Assembly: GCA_037976565.1 (NCBI GenBank)
Contig: CP137675.1
Coordinates: 9,132,534 to 9,196,533 of the forward strand
DNA length: 64,000 nucleotides
Direction of reading: 5' to 3'
Source of the DNA: Mesocentrotus franciscanus
Taxonomy: Eukaryota > Echinodermata > Echinoidea > Camarodonta > Strongylocentrotidae
Under the pieces are notes generated by a model, which worked only from the letters and a program-made list of their open reading frames with translations, did not search any database and had not been told where the DNA came from. Below, piece by piece: positions 35,640-46,522 of this stretch (the stretch's first letter is position 1; every line of letters starts with the position of its first letter). Both the position numbers and the translations under genes were made by a program.

Positions 35640-35717
35640 GATAAATGTCGTGTCTGGCTTTTGAACTGTGAACCATTTGATTCACAGTCTGGTGATGTAT
35701 CCACTAGACCATGACGC
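35640..35717 (-). repeat. tRNA-like SINE head fragment
   Basis: On the minus strand it reads CATGGTCTAGTGGATACATC (A-box region) and later GGTTCACAGTTCAAAAGCC (B-box-like). The SINE body is absent. It is the same type of head as in the SINE at 5662-5957, but diverged. Confidence 0.6.
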
Positions 35718-36397
35718 AGTTATTCTTTCAAGTGTCAAATCAGATTTACCGGTACAGAGATGTGGGAAGGGTTTCCCACATTATTCCATGTGCAAGTGGA
35801 CAGTATATAATACATGTACAAGCTAAATTTCATATATGTTTGGTATTCATTCCATTATTAACCGTATCAGACATCTGAGCAGGGCAATGTTTAAATTGTA
35901 TTGCCCTCTAAGTTTAATTGATAAGCCAACAAAATTATGCACGAAAAATAAATATTGACCGCTCAGAAAAGTCAATGGGATTTTGTGTGTAATTGTGTAA
36001 TTTGCCAGTCAATATTATTACACAGTAAACCAATGAACAAATATTATTGCCCATTCTGGAAAGTCAATGGCAAAATGCCTGTTAAACTAGTGGGCAATAA
36101 TGTAAAGCCAACATCCATGTTTTTGTAATTTTCTTTGCGCATCTATTACGCGTATGAGAACTGCGCACTTTGTGCGCACTCTATTGTGAAGTAATAATCA
36201 CACCCAAGGCACACCGTTTGCAGTGTATCAAAAATTTCGTCAAGCACTAGATGAACAGTGCTGGTTTGACGATGTTTTTGCAATTTTTCATGCTAGGAAA
36301 CCCTGTGCAGTGTAGGCTACTGTATTTTACATAATTTAAGAGTATAAGATAGTAAGAGTTTCTTGTTTGCTCTAGATGTCTGATGTGGTTGATAATA
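35718..36397. other. Non-coding DNA with repeated ATTGCCC motifs
   Basis: Several copies of TATTGCCC / GGGCAAT occur from 35882 to 36100 in both orientations, similar to the hairpin at 36398-36502. It is possibly part of a larger degraded inverted-repeat element. Confidence 0.4.
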
Positions 36398-36502
36398 GTA
36401 ATATTGACTGCCTAATTCAGGGCAATATGACTTGTCATATATCACCCTCACCTTCAGTTCGGGCGATATATGTCGTATTGCCCTGAAGGCAGTCAATATT
36501 AC
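36398..36502. repeat. Long hairpin with 16-bp perfect outer arms
   Basis: GTAATATTGACTGCCT at the left is exactly complementary to AGGCAGTCAATATTAC at the right. Pairing continues as CAGGGCAATATGAC / GTCGTATTGCCCTG after a 2-base offset. The total length is 105 bases. Confidence 0.85.
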
Positions 36503-36954
36503 TTAATAATTTTGAGGTACATGTATTATCCTGTTTTTGCTCACAGTAAATCTTAAGTTGGTGAATTGTAGAAGCATCCACTCCAAATTAGTAATGTGAA
36601 TTACTCTTTTGAGAGTGGATTCAACTATTTTAAAAATTTATTCCCTTCATTCATTTTTTAGCATAGATCTCCACTCCAAAACAAAGTTATGGCTACATGT
36701 AATATGCCTCCCCAAAGATTGGATTTCTACTCCTCTACATTATAAAGTGTAGGTCTAAGCCCTTTATAAATCTTCTAACAATAATTTGCATGGATGCTTA
36801 GTACATATTGTGCTGTAAATTCAAGGATATTGTTCAAGCGATGACATCTGTGAATGAAAACATTGCTTGATGAAGCACTTTAAGAAGGCTTAATCTTTAG
36901 ATTCTAGGTTGCCTTCATCTTTTCCCTCAAAGAACTAAAGTGGGGTGCTTCCAA

Positions 36955-37360
36955 GGGTGCGTTTATCGTGTCTTGCCACTCAGAATCAGCGTTGCTATAT
37001 GTACATATCGAACCCCACTATACGAACGTGTTTTGCGGGATGTCGCGTTTATCGACTCTTCACGATTCGAAATAAAGGCCTTGTCTCTGCGCAGCTGCTT
37101 TGCGCCGTTTGACCCGGGAAGCAGATTAGCCTGGGAAGGTCCGATTTGTATGTGGGGTTCAAAACAGCTTTGCGTTATCATCTCTCAGAAACGTGATTCT
37201 GGCTATATGTCACATTCAAAACGCACTTTTTTTGGCGTTTCAATATACCCATATCTAAAGACGTTTGAAAAAGGCTTTGCGTTTATCACCTTAAAAATTT
37301 GCCTGAAAGACGTTTGAAAACGCTGATTCTAGGCCAAAAATTGCACTATAAATGCACCCC
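36955..37360 (+). mobile_element. MITE with GGGTGCGTTTATCG ends, copy 1
   Basis: Begins GGGTGCGTTTATCG and ends in a degraded inverse (AAATGCACCCC). The interior includes several GCGTTTATC sites and matches 50463-50890 on the opposite strand over its whole length, for example GCGCAGCTGCTTTGCGCCGT. Confidence 0.85.
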
Positions 37361-37498
37361 AAGTCAATCAATTAGAATTCTCACATTTCAAATGTCTTTA
37401 AGTCACTCATTATTGCAATTAATCACTCTTACTCATCTGCCTTAAGCATAGGAAGGTTTAATATTCTCATATGTTTAGGCCATTAAAAAAAAAACATG

Positions 37499-37766
37499 TT
37501 TAGCGTCCTGCCTTTTTGAAAAATAGAAGGAGGAGGCCCTTTTTTTTTTCTTTCAAAATGGCCGCTCCGTACATTTTCCCCGACTGGCTGGGCAGCCTTT
37601 CAGGCTTTTTTTCAAGATGGCCGCCAGCATTTATGTGGTTTTTTTTTTAAATTCAGTAAAAGACCAATTTAGCAGTATGTTTTTCATGTTTTTTCATTAA
37701 GATTTAAAAAAAAAAAAAAAAAAAGGGCAGGCGGCCCCCAAAAAGGAAGCGGGCGGGGACGCTAAA
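37499..37766. mobile_element. MITE candidate with TTTAGCGTCC ends
   Basis: TTTAGCGTCCTGCC at the left and GCGGGGACGCTAAA at the right form a 10-bp perfect inverted repeat with similar GC-rich continuation. The interior has T and A homopolymers (A19 near 37706) and ATGGCCGCC blocks. Confidence 0.6.
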
Positions 37767-37778
37767 GGGCAGAAAGCT

Positions 37779-37830
37779 ATGTGCTGCGTGACGTACGGGA
37801 CTGCAGCGTCCCGTACGTCACGCAGCACAT
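37779..37830. repeat. Perfect 23-bp inverted repeat around TGCAGC
   Basis: The arms 37779-37801 and 37808-37830 are exactly complementary (core GTGACGTACGGGAC / GTCCCGTACGTCAC). GTCCCGTACGTCAC occurs again at 37978-37991, so the region from about 37788 to 37991 may be a small MITE ending in this sequence. Confidence 0.9.
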
Positions 37831-37991
37831 TAATTACATTAGAAATTAATTAAAGAATTGGGCAGAACTAAAACTTTCCACAAAATGAACTAGCCCATAA
37901 TAGCCACAGACTCATACCAAAAGATAGCCATATAAATAATTTCATCTGTTGTTATTTCTTGTTTAAAGTCTCTGAATGTCCCGTACGTCAC

Positions 37992-40900
37992 AATCCAAAT
38001 AGCTTGGACCTGCCCTAAACATGAATATTTTTTATATGGCCTTAGGTTAGTTTGTTGCAGTTTAAGAGAGTTTTTATATATATTATTCTAATTATTAATT
38101 GGACAGGAATATAATTCATTGATTTGGCAGTTGAGAAATTATATGAAAATATTAGCTTATGATATATTTTAGGCTACTTTCATGTGCATGTGTATGTTTT
38201 TAGAAGATTTTTTCTCTCACTTATTCACTTTTGATTATTGCATATAAAAACTGTCAAAATCCCACTCATCCAACCCTTCTCTCTCCTCCATTTCTTTCTT
38301 GCTTTTATTGCTTTTCCCCCCTGTAGTATGTCCAATTGTCCATGATTTTACCCCACTCTCTTTATTGTGGTTCCCTCATTCAAAAGCAAGCCAGTGGACC
38401 AGATAATGGGTGTGTGTATATATTGTGTATGGTGGTTAAATTGGGTAATTATATTACAAAGGAGATATTCATCCCACTACTTCGGGGTACTTCCATACAA
38501 CTTTGTACAGACCAGCTTAGGAAAAAAGTTAAATTAACCACCTACGTTGATAAATGGTTCAGTTAGTTTCCCCCCCCCCTCGTCCTATCATTTAAATTGA
38601 TCAATTAGTCCTTCATTGTAGATAGAATGATCGAGAGAGAGTAGCATTCTTTTCAAAGTATCTATAATTATTAGATAAGAAACAGTAAAAAGAAAACATA
38701 ACATCCTAAATTTATCCCCATGTTTGTAGAACTGAAAGGAATCTTAAAATCTTCAGCGGTGAATCTAGGGAGGGGGTGGCATAGAGGACCCCTCCCCCAT
38801 CAAATCTTCCTTACAAGTACCTGCACAATGGGTGTTCGGACGTTAGCTGATGTCTCCCATGTCCTGCCAAATTTGAAATCATTATTTATTTATCGTTTCA
38901 TTGATCTATTGCTGGTCATATATTTTTGAGACTCTCCCCCCTCCAGCTGATATGGCCATCAGTATTCCTAAAGCTATCTGTCATAGACCGATAGGAAAGT
39001 TTGCACCGTTAATTTACGAGCATTTATATACTATTAGTGATGGTTTAGCAACTATTGTGTGAGATTAGATAATTTGAATTCCTCAGTATGTGTCACGAAA
39101 CGTTCTGTGCATATGCATAGTCTACACGGTAATCAAAAACTTGTACATGTACATGTAGATTATATTCCTTCATTTGTTATCTCAAATAAAGCAACAACAT
39201 TTGGAATTTTCCAGTTTGCGCTGCAGTATGAATTACTGTACATGATTGTTGCCTACACCTAATCCAAATAACAGTATTATATATAGTCCCTCCATTAAGG
39301 TCTACCAAATAATCTGATAAAGAAGCAATGTCACCTTGCAAGGAGCTCAAAAAGTTTGCTAACAGATTTGACATATTTCCAAACAAATGCTAACAACTTC
39401 TCCATGAAACGTCTCTTTTAAATTGATTTTGTGATCTCGTAGGATGGGATTAAGCTACTTTTTCATGAGGATAAGAAAGACACCATTGTCGTTGTTGTTT
39501 ACACATTCTGACTTCTGCGGCATTTATCTCTCTTTGGAAGTAACCAGCATTAGTGTATCTGTCATGCCGCTGTATAGGGATTGAAGGGATCAAGAATTCC
39601 TGGCTGAACTAATATATAAGTGTAAAGCTCGAAATAGGATTAGCATGGTCGAAAAGTGATAAAACCTTTTCCTTGGATTTAGGACTTTTGTAATGCGTCC
39701 TAAATCTCTTTCATAGGTCATTAATTTCACTTAATTTCCACACTGCATTTTGAGTGGCATTCTCAAATGCAACCCGTGGAATTTTAAAGCCTATGTAGAT
39801 TTTCTGTTACGCTGCCTCTAGCCATGGAGTAGGTCCATGCTAGCTCTAGCCTTTCCCCCTCAAAAAACAACCCTTCACCAGATTTCTTGGATTTAGCAAC
39901 AATTCCAAGCTGCTGTGAAGTTTTTCTCCTTCTCGGCTATCAAATAAATGAGAGCTGAAAATGATTTACATCCTCCAGCCCGGGATGTAAATTCCCTCAT
40001 GCTAAGGAAACATGTAAAGCAAACAGTGAGCTATGTGTGCCAGCATTTGCTGCAATGGATCTACAGTATGCAAGAGATTTAACAGGTCCATGTTCCTACA
40101 AAACTCTGAAAAAGAAAAATACTACAAGCCCTGCCGAAAGATTTAAAGTTTAACACGGTGTTGAAGTCAAATGCCTTCAAGTGTCCCAACAAGTTGTGGG
40201 AATCTTGATCCTGCCCCTTAAAAGATTAACACCCGCCCTCTTTTGCTATTTATTCAGGTCATACCAACAATTAGAGCATAAAGTCAGAAAAGGATTACAA
40301 GATGGGGGGTAACTCTTACCCCACTTTATATATTATTTGGACAAATTATTGCTTCAAATTTACACACAGTCTAGACGAAAGGCCAAGTTCTGGATAAAAT
40401 ACTTCCTCGGGGCTTTCTTACGTTATAACAAATCCTACAGAAAGAACCGCTAAATGATAATTCTTGCTGAAGGGTATAAATTGCATAGCAAATAGAGAAA
40501 TTGATTTACAGGTAACTGGTCTTCTTGTTTCCTCTCACATTCATGAATAGTCTTGAACTTGGGTATCCATGTCAATGACAAATTTTCTTCTGGGATTGGA
40601 GTCTACTTTTAATCTCAATGGAGATTGAAAATCTTGTATTTCATTATTGGAGCCAACAAACCACTTTTGTCCTCCTAGTGTAATAGAAACTAACTCTTTT
40701 GCCTTTTTTTGTTGTTGCTAAATCAAAAGTGGTCATATTCCAGTGCACATAACTTACCTCAAATCTCATATGACTGCTGGGTGAGATTAACTGTGTTTTT
40801 ATAAGATTACATCTTTTCTTCATATTATAGTGCATATGCTCAATTCTGTGATTTAAACACACACATACTCATTGTGATGTTGTAATCCTGGTTTTTCTAA

Positions 40901-41845
40901 TTTTCTAGTGCTTAGAGATTATTGCTTGGTCTAGAAGAATTCGGTTGCTCAGCACTTCTTCAAAAATGTTATGTATGCACCTTTGAACTGTTCCTATACA
41001 CCAGTTCGAATTACGTTGTTTTGTTTAAATATAAATATTATGAGATAATATATACTTTATTTTCACTTTAACATTAATTAATTAACGTACATTAATGGTT
41101 TACCCTTTTCTCCTATCCCCAATGGCCAATGGCACCCCATCACCATTAACTGTATGTACCACTAGGAGGGGCAGCAGTTAGGGTGGAGGATGCTCTTCTC
41201 TTGTTTCATCCTTTCTTCTTTGCTCCTGTTCCCATCAACCTTCTTCAATTTTAAAATCAATACCATTTAAACATTTCCCATCCCATGTTGTCCCATATCT
41301 TCCAACTCACCCCCTCCCCAACTGTCCCCATCAGCCTTCATCTATTATAACATTGCATGTATCCGGTACACATACAGTAATCCCTCTTTCCAGACACCAA
41401 CTTAAGTTAAGCCAGTTATCCCATTGTGTATCGCTTGAAGCCATTCGACTGGACAAATATTGTATGCTATCGCCTTGATCAATCAAAAGTGAGGCTTGTT
41501 GCAATATGAGGTGAGGCACATTAAACCCACATCTTTAAATGTTTTCCTTGATCCGACTCCCCCATCCAGCATTATCAGCATCATGATTATGTTGGGATAG
41601 CTTGCTGTAATGTTCTGTAGATGTACATGTAATAGTGCAAATAAAACATAGCTAATTCACATGCAGAGGAGTGCTTGAAATGCCCCATGTTTTCTGTATC
41701 AACAAGCGTGGTTTCTCCAGGAGTTTATATTGTGTTTTGGCCAGAGCCCATGTACATGTATCAACTCTGTGAAGTCAATCTTGAGGTTTTGTTCAGTAAC
41801 CAAAGAGTTTGATAGAATGAAAGGTAGATTTCTTTCTTTCCTAGG
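37992..41845. other. 3.8 kb of non-coding DNA without recognised genes
   Basis: AT-rich. Isolated reading frames of 60-76 codons lack splice-site context or family motifs. A C run lies near 38570. No exon of the ADAMTS-like gene was recognised. Confidence 0.45.
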
Positions 41846-41888
41846 TTTTTTTTTTTTTTTTTTTTTTTTGAGGGGGGGGGGGGGGGGG
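41846..41888. repeat. T24 run followed by G17 run
   Basis: 24 T (41846-41869), then GA, then 17 G (41872-41888). The lengths are prone to sequencing error. Confidence 0.85.
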
Positions 41889-42566
41889 CAAAAGTTTGAA
41901 ATATCTCTTACAAGTAAGATTTATCTGTTGGGGTCTAAAATTGCACTATGGCAAGGGGGGTAAACTTAAAGCCCGTCTGCACTAGTTTGGCCAGGAGGGA
42001 TTAGAGGGATTAGCGTGGTCACTGACAGGTGGTTATCTCATCAACTCAGCTCTCAATTAACATAAGACAAAGAGGATCATGGGGGACCAACAGGCACCGC
42101 TTAGGCATTGTTTTCTATATAGAGGGAGCAAGTAGCTACAAGTAGTACAGTGGGGCTTTAAGGAGGCACATATCTGTGTACTTAATTTTTTCCATTTTGA
42201 TTTCCCTCTCCTTTTCTCTTCCTTTTCTGTTTCTTTCCCCATTCTCTCACCCATTTCTTCAATGTCTTCATGTTTACCTTTCTGTCTTCCTGATTACAAT
42301 GGATTTAGTGATTTCCTTGCAAGAATATGAAATTTGAGGGATGGTTTATGGTAAAATCTTTTAAGATCTTTGAGGTACTCTGCCTCATTCTTGGCTAACA
42401 CTTTTAACTCTTTCCTAGCAACATTGCTTGTCGATTAAGGCCTGTGATCGCGGCCACACACTAGAAGTATTTTGTTCAATAATTTAATTAATTAAACATG
42501 AGGTACAGGAAGTATTTGTTTTTTAAAATCCTTGACATTGAATATTGAATTAAAATGTCTGAAATG

Positions 42567-42640
42567 GTTTGCCTTCAACCAGAAAGGAGTTAACTCATGT
42601 ACTTTTACAAAGAGTTAATACCCTTCTGGCTCTAAACAGA
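42567..42640. repeat. GCCAGAAGGG-family hairpin (diverged)
   Basis: The left arm AACCAGAAAGGAGTTAACT pairs imperfectly with AGTTAATACCCTTCTGGCTC near 42613-42632. The right arm matches the consensus of the hairpins at 56089, 59296 and 63191 onward. Confidence 0.6.
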
Positions 42641-42952
42641 ATCTACTTTGCCTTTTCTTGGTTTAGCATAAGATTTCCATCATATGTATAACAAAAAATA
42701 CATTTACAGAGTTCTGTAATTTGACTAAGTAGGAAGTCTGGTTCATTTATTCCCTAGACAAATTAGTGATTTTGCAGTAGTATAAGGAAATCAATGTTGT
42801 AGCTAAATTTGTTTGTACCAAATGGTGTGAAAAACTTTCAAGAAAACAAGCTCTTTTTATGTTTAATTATCATATTGTTATTTTAAAAGCAAGAAAATGT
42901 GTTTTCTTCCAAATTCTAAACACATTTCATGCCTGGTTGCCATGTTGCAATA

Positions 42953-44678
42953 TCTATATATTAACACGCAAAATTGTCGCGGGGGGTACATAACGGTCTA
43001 TGAAGGTGCTTTTTCTGACATCAAAAACGTCTTTCCTCAACCGTACCCGCCTTTGCGGTTGCACAGGAACGGTGACACAATTCCAAACGGACCCGCTCCC
43101 GCAGTCCGCGTGCCATGTTGACCCCGTGGTCGCCGTCGATGTCGTTAGAGGTGGTTTCCGTGGTTGTCCGTGCAAGGAGGCGACGAACCCGCGAGAGTGA
43201 GGCAGCGAGGCGTGCACCCGCCCTCTGTCTAATGAAAGAGATACACTATTAAGAGACGATCCACTCCATAATGGGTTGTAGCAAAGGCACGATAGAATGG
43301 GTTGGGCCTATCCGTGTTAGGCATCTTGCTATATGCAGCAGCCAAACTGAACGTAATGTTGGTTCTCACACACACAGCACAGTCGAGTTAAATCTTGCGA
43401 CTGCAACAATATATTGGCACAAACCGTCCGATTTTTCACGTAAAATCTTTACTTGGAATATATTTATACAAATTCTGTGAACCATGCCAACATAATCATA
43501 GTCCAAGCTTCTGCTTTATTGGTCTTTTCATGAAAACTACATTCAAATCACAACAATAATAACGCAAATAGATTGTAATTATCGAGATCATATAACTGAC
43601 GAGAAGGTAAATTCAGCGAGCTTACGTAATTTCAAATGCCACCGCACGGGCAATTTCGGCGGTCTCGGGCCAGTCACGGGGCTGACGCCATGCAATTTAC
43701 CCTGTGCGGTAACTGCACCACTCTGCAGTAGGCCTACCTGTCAAGCATGTATTTACATTCTTCAATGTTTCATGTTTGAGCCGGCCGTGCAACTGTTGTT
43801 TTCTTTTATTTCTTTTTTGAATGTGATGTGAATGTGAGTACCGTACATGCTATTACAGAAGTGTCCAAGGAATGATAGGCCTACAGGTGGAAGGGATAAA
43901 AACAAATATACAATGACTCATTCCCGGAACTAGCTAAAACTATTCGCACTCGGGAACATAAATAGTACTGTTCTCCCTCGGGCCGCGATGGCCCTCGGAA
44001 GAATATAATGCGATTTGATGTTCCTTCGATGCAAATAGTTTTAGCTAGATCCTCGAGTGTCGTTGTATATTTGTATATTTGTATATTATTTTTATTGTAG
44101 GACTAAATTAACTTAGCAATGTGTGAAAATAACCAAAATGATTGAGTGAAGTGCATGAGAACAATATTCATATAGATAACGAGAGTGAGGATCCGGAAAA
44201 GGGACAGTGAGAATAATAGGAACGAAGTGACGACAATAATCGTAAATAACGAAAGTGAAATCGAAAGTGAAATCGAAAGTAAAGTCTAAGATATCTGCAT
44301 CAATTTTAATTACAAATTATTGATTTCACCGTTTTCTTCCAATTTTCAAGTGTTATTACATGATACAGATAAAAAAAAAAAACAATTCAAAACGATACAT
44401 GGGACAGCAAAGAAAAGGTTGATATTCTAACAAGTAAAATATTAATGAAAAGAAGAAGAAAAATTATAAAATGATAAAAAGTAGGCCTATACAATGAAGA
44501 GAAATAATATCATCTGGCATAGAAATTATCTTTTAAAATAATATAATAATAATAATTATAATATTTAAAAAAAATAAAAAAAAAATAAAATAAAATAAAA
44601 TAAAAAATAGATAGCACATATCTATTTACATCCCCCACCCTCCCTAGAATCCCGTGGATTTTCCATGGGTCCTGCTAG
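42953..44678 (+). mobile_element. Helitron 1, non-autonomous
   Basis: The 5' end is TCTATATATTAACACGCAAA preceded by A. The 3' end is the hairpin CCCGTGGATTTTCCATGGG, then TCCTG, then CTAG followed by T. TC at the start, a 3' hairpin a few bases before CTRR, and insertion between A and T are the Helitron signature. A second copy with identical end structure lies inverted at 52519-55454. No Rep/helicase reading frame is present in its 1726 bp. Confidence 0.88.
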
Positions 44679-45249
44679 TTTAATATAATTGTTGAATGAA
44701 GAATTGGCAGAATATGCCATACATTTACCCAAACAATTAATTTTTTAATAGCCTTTTTTCTTATCATATCATTTGAGTTTCTGTAAAATCTAAATTTTTG
44801 CAATGGAAGACAAAATAAAGGGAATTTAACATGGAAAAAATATTTGTACTTCCTTTCTAGTAATTTTTAGTAGTATAGGAAATGGATAACTATGATGAAG
44901 AAAATATGTTTACAAAATCACAATAATAATTATGATTATTTTTGCATACATGATGCAAGGCAAGAAATGCACCAATTATCTATTTTTTATCAGCTAGTTT
45001 CTTGGAAGTATTTGTTAGTTATTTGTATTGTATTTCTATTGGCTCCTCACAAACCCTTTTTTTTTCCTGAACAAAATTCTCCTCCAACAAACCATGGAGA
45101 GGCAATTTTCAAAGCAACAAAATATAAACATGAATATATATGAATAATTGTATCACTCCTTTTCCTCCAACCCCTTTAAGTGGTCTCAAGTAATAAATCC
45201 TCAGAGCCAAGAAGCCCTGAAGCCCTGCCCATTATGGCCATTTCCTCTC
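44679..45249. other. Non-coding DNA upstream of the second signal-peptide exon
   Basis: AT-rich; no gene or repeat recognised. Confidence 0.4.
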
Positions 45250-45300
45250 CCCTGATTGGCTACTCAAGTTCTGACTGAGTTACAGGCCCCTCCCACTTTG
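45250..45300 (+). promoter_or_regulatory. Candidate promoter elements: inverted CCAAT and GC-box
   Basis: TGATTGGCTA (an inverted CCAAT box) and GCCCCTCCCACTTT (Sp1/KLF-like) lie about 40 bases apart and about 1 kb upstream of the ATG at 46268. No TATA box was evident. Position and composition are the only support, and several ATGs lie between. Confidence 0.25.
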
Positions 45301-46267
45301 GGTTGTCACTCACTGAGTAAAGAGCCAAGGCATCCAACTGTGTTGTGTCTACAGCATGCAGAGCAGTGTTCTCACTTCACTCAAACCGCTGGGCAAGCTT
45401 TTGATGCTGTGAGATAAGCAGAGTGGCAGTAGAAAAGTCACATGGTAAATACCTAGTATATATACATGCTTCATGCTGCCAGCTACCCCATCATTCAATG
45501 CAGCACTGACTCTGGAATTAAAATCAACTTGCCTGATAAAATGTGGAACTTGGTGTTTATCGGCAGATGAGACAAATAAAAATCCACCGATCAAATACTG
45601 ATGTGTGTTTTGCTCTCTCTAATCGCATTCCTGTGTGATAGTAAACCTGGATTTGTGCTACTGGGCAGTGATTTGCACATTTTGTGAGTTTGATGATGGT
45701 TTTTGGAAGCAGCTCCATCAGTTGCATAACCTCACATCATATTGTACTTGATTTGGAGGTCTACAAAAGAAGACTGCAACTTGAATAGGTGACTTTCGGG
45801 TAATTTGGTTATCGACTGTATTCCTCAACCGCTTTCTATTTCTTCCAAATTGGGATAGAAATTTGTCCCAAGCTCTTCATATTCGTGGTGGATGATTGTG
45901 CTGATTTCATGCACCTTGCAGTGATTGCATGAAGAGCTTCTGATTTGGATATAGAAATCAAGGTCTGGCATAGATTTCAGACTCACAGTCAGACCCAAAG
46001 TATAATTTTTGTTGTAAATTTAGTGGAGTGCAAGTATTTGGGAGACTGAGATCCTAAATAGCTTGAATCAAACCACTTTCAAATAGATTAAAAGTTGCAA
46101 AAAGTATACCAAAAAAAATAGTATCTTAGGCCAATTTGTTACCATCAAACTAGAAAAGAAGCCAATCTAGTTTGCTAAGTATTAGACATCACTTTGCTGG
46201 ACACCCTTGAAAGGGGAAACCATCTTCCTTATTGTTTGTTCTCTGGAATCCAAGGAAGATCCTAAAG

Positions 46268-46393
46268 ATGCAGATGCTGCTCAAGTTTGTTCTTGTTTCC
46301 CTGGTGATCTACACTCTATTGGATGTTGGTGATGCTGCCAGGAAACACAAGAGATTCAAAAGGAAGAGACAACAATCACAGCAGCAAAATGAG
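46268..46393 (+). CDS. Second signal-peptide exon: alternative first exon or start of another gene
   Basis: Encodes 42 residues: MQMLLKFVLVSLVIYTLLDV, then GDAARKHKRFKRKRQQSQQQ, then NE. It has a strong hydrophobic core with predicted cleavage near GDA-A. A basic stretch follows (RFKR and KRKR fit furin sites), then a Gln-rich tail. The ATG has A at -3, and the donor after GAG is GTAAAA in phase 0. The layout (signal peptide, multibasic site, phase-0 donor) parallels exon 1 of the upstream gene, and the phase equals that leaving exon 5. It could therefore serve as an alternative start of the same ADAMTS-like gene. Human ADAMTSL6 is known to have long and short forms. It could equally begin a separate secreted protein. 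No downstream exon was identified. Confidence 0.6.
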
Positions 46394-46491
46394 GTAAAAT
46401 GACTCCTTAGCATAATTAGCATTGCATACAAAGTCCTTAAGCTTCTGTCAGTCTGTTAAACCCCCTTCCATTTTATTATTTTTTTTATTTT

Positions 46492-46522
<31 letters not shown>

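Noticed and set aside
36940..37317. 125-codon open frame as a gene
   Set aside because: It lies wholly inside a MITE with inverted ends, and the other copy at 50463-50890 does not keep the frame.
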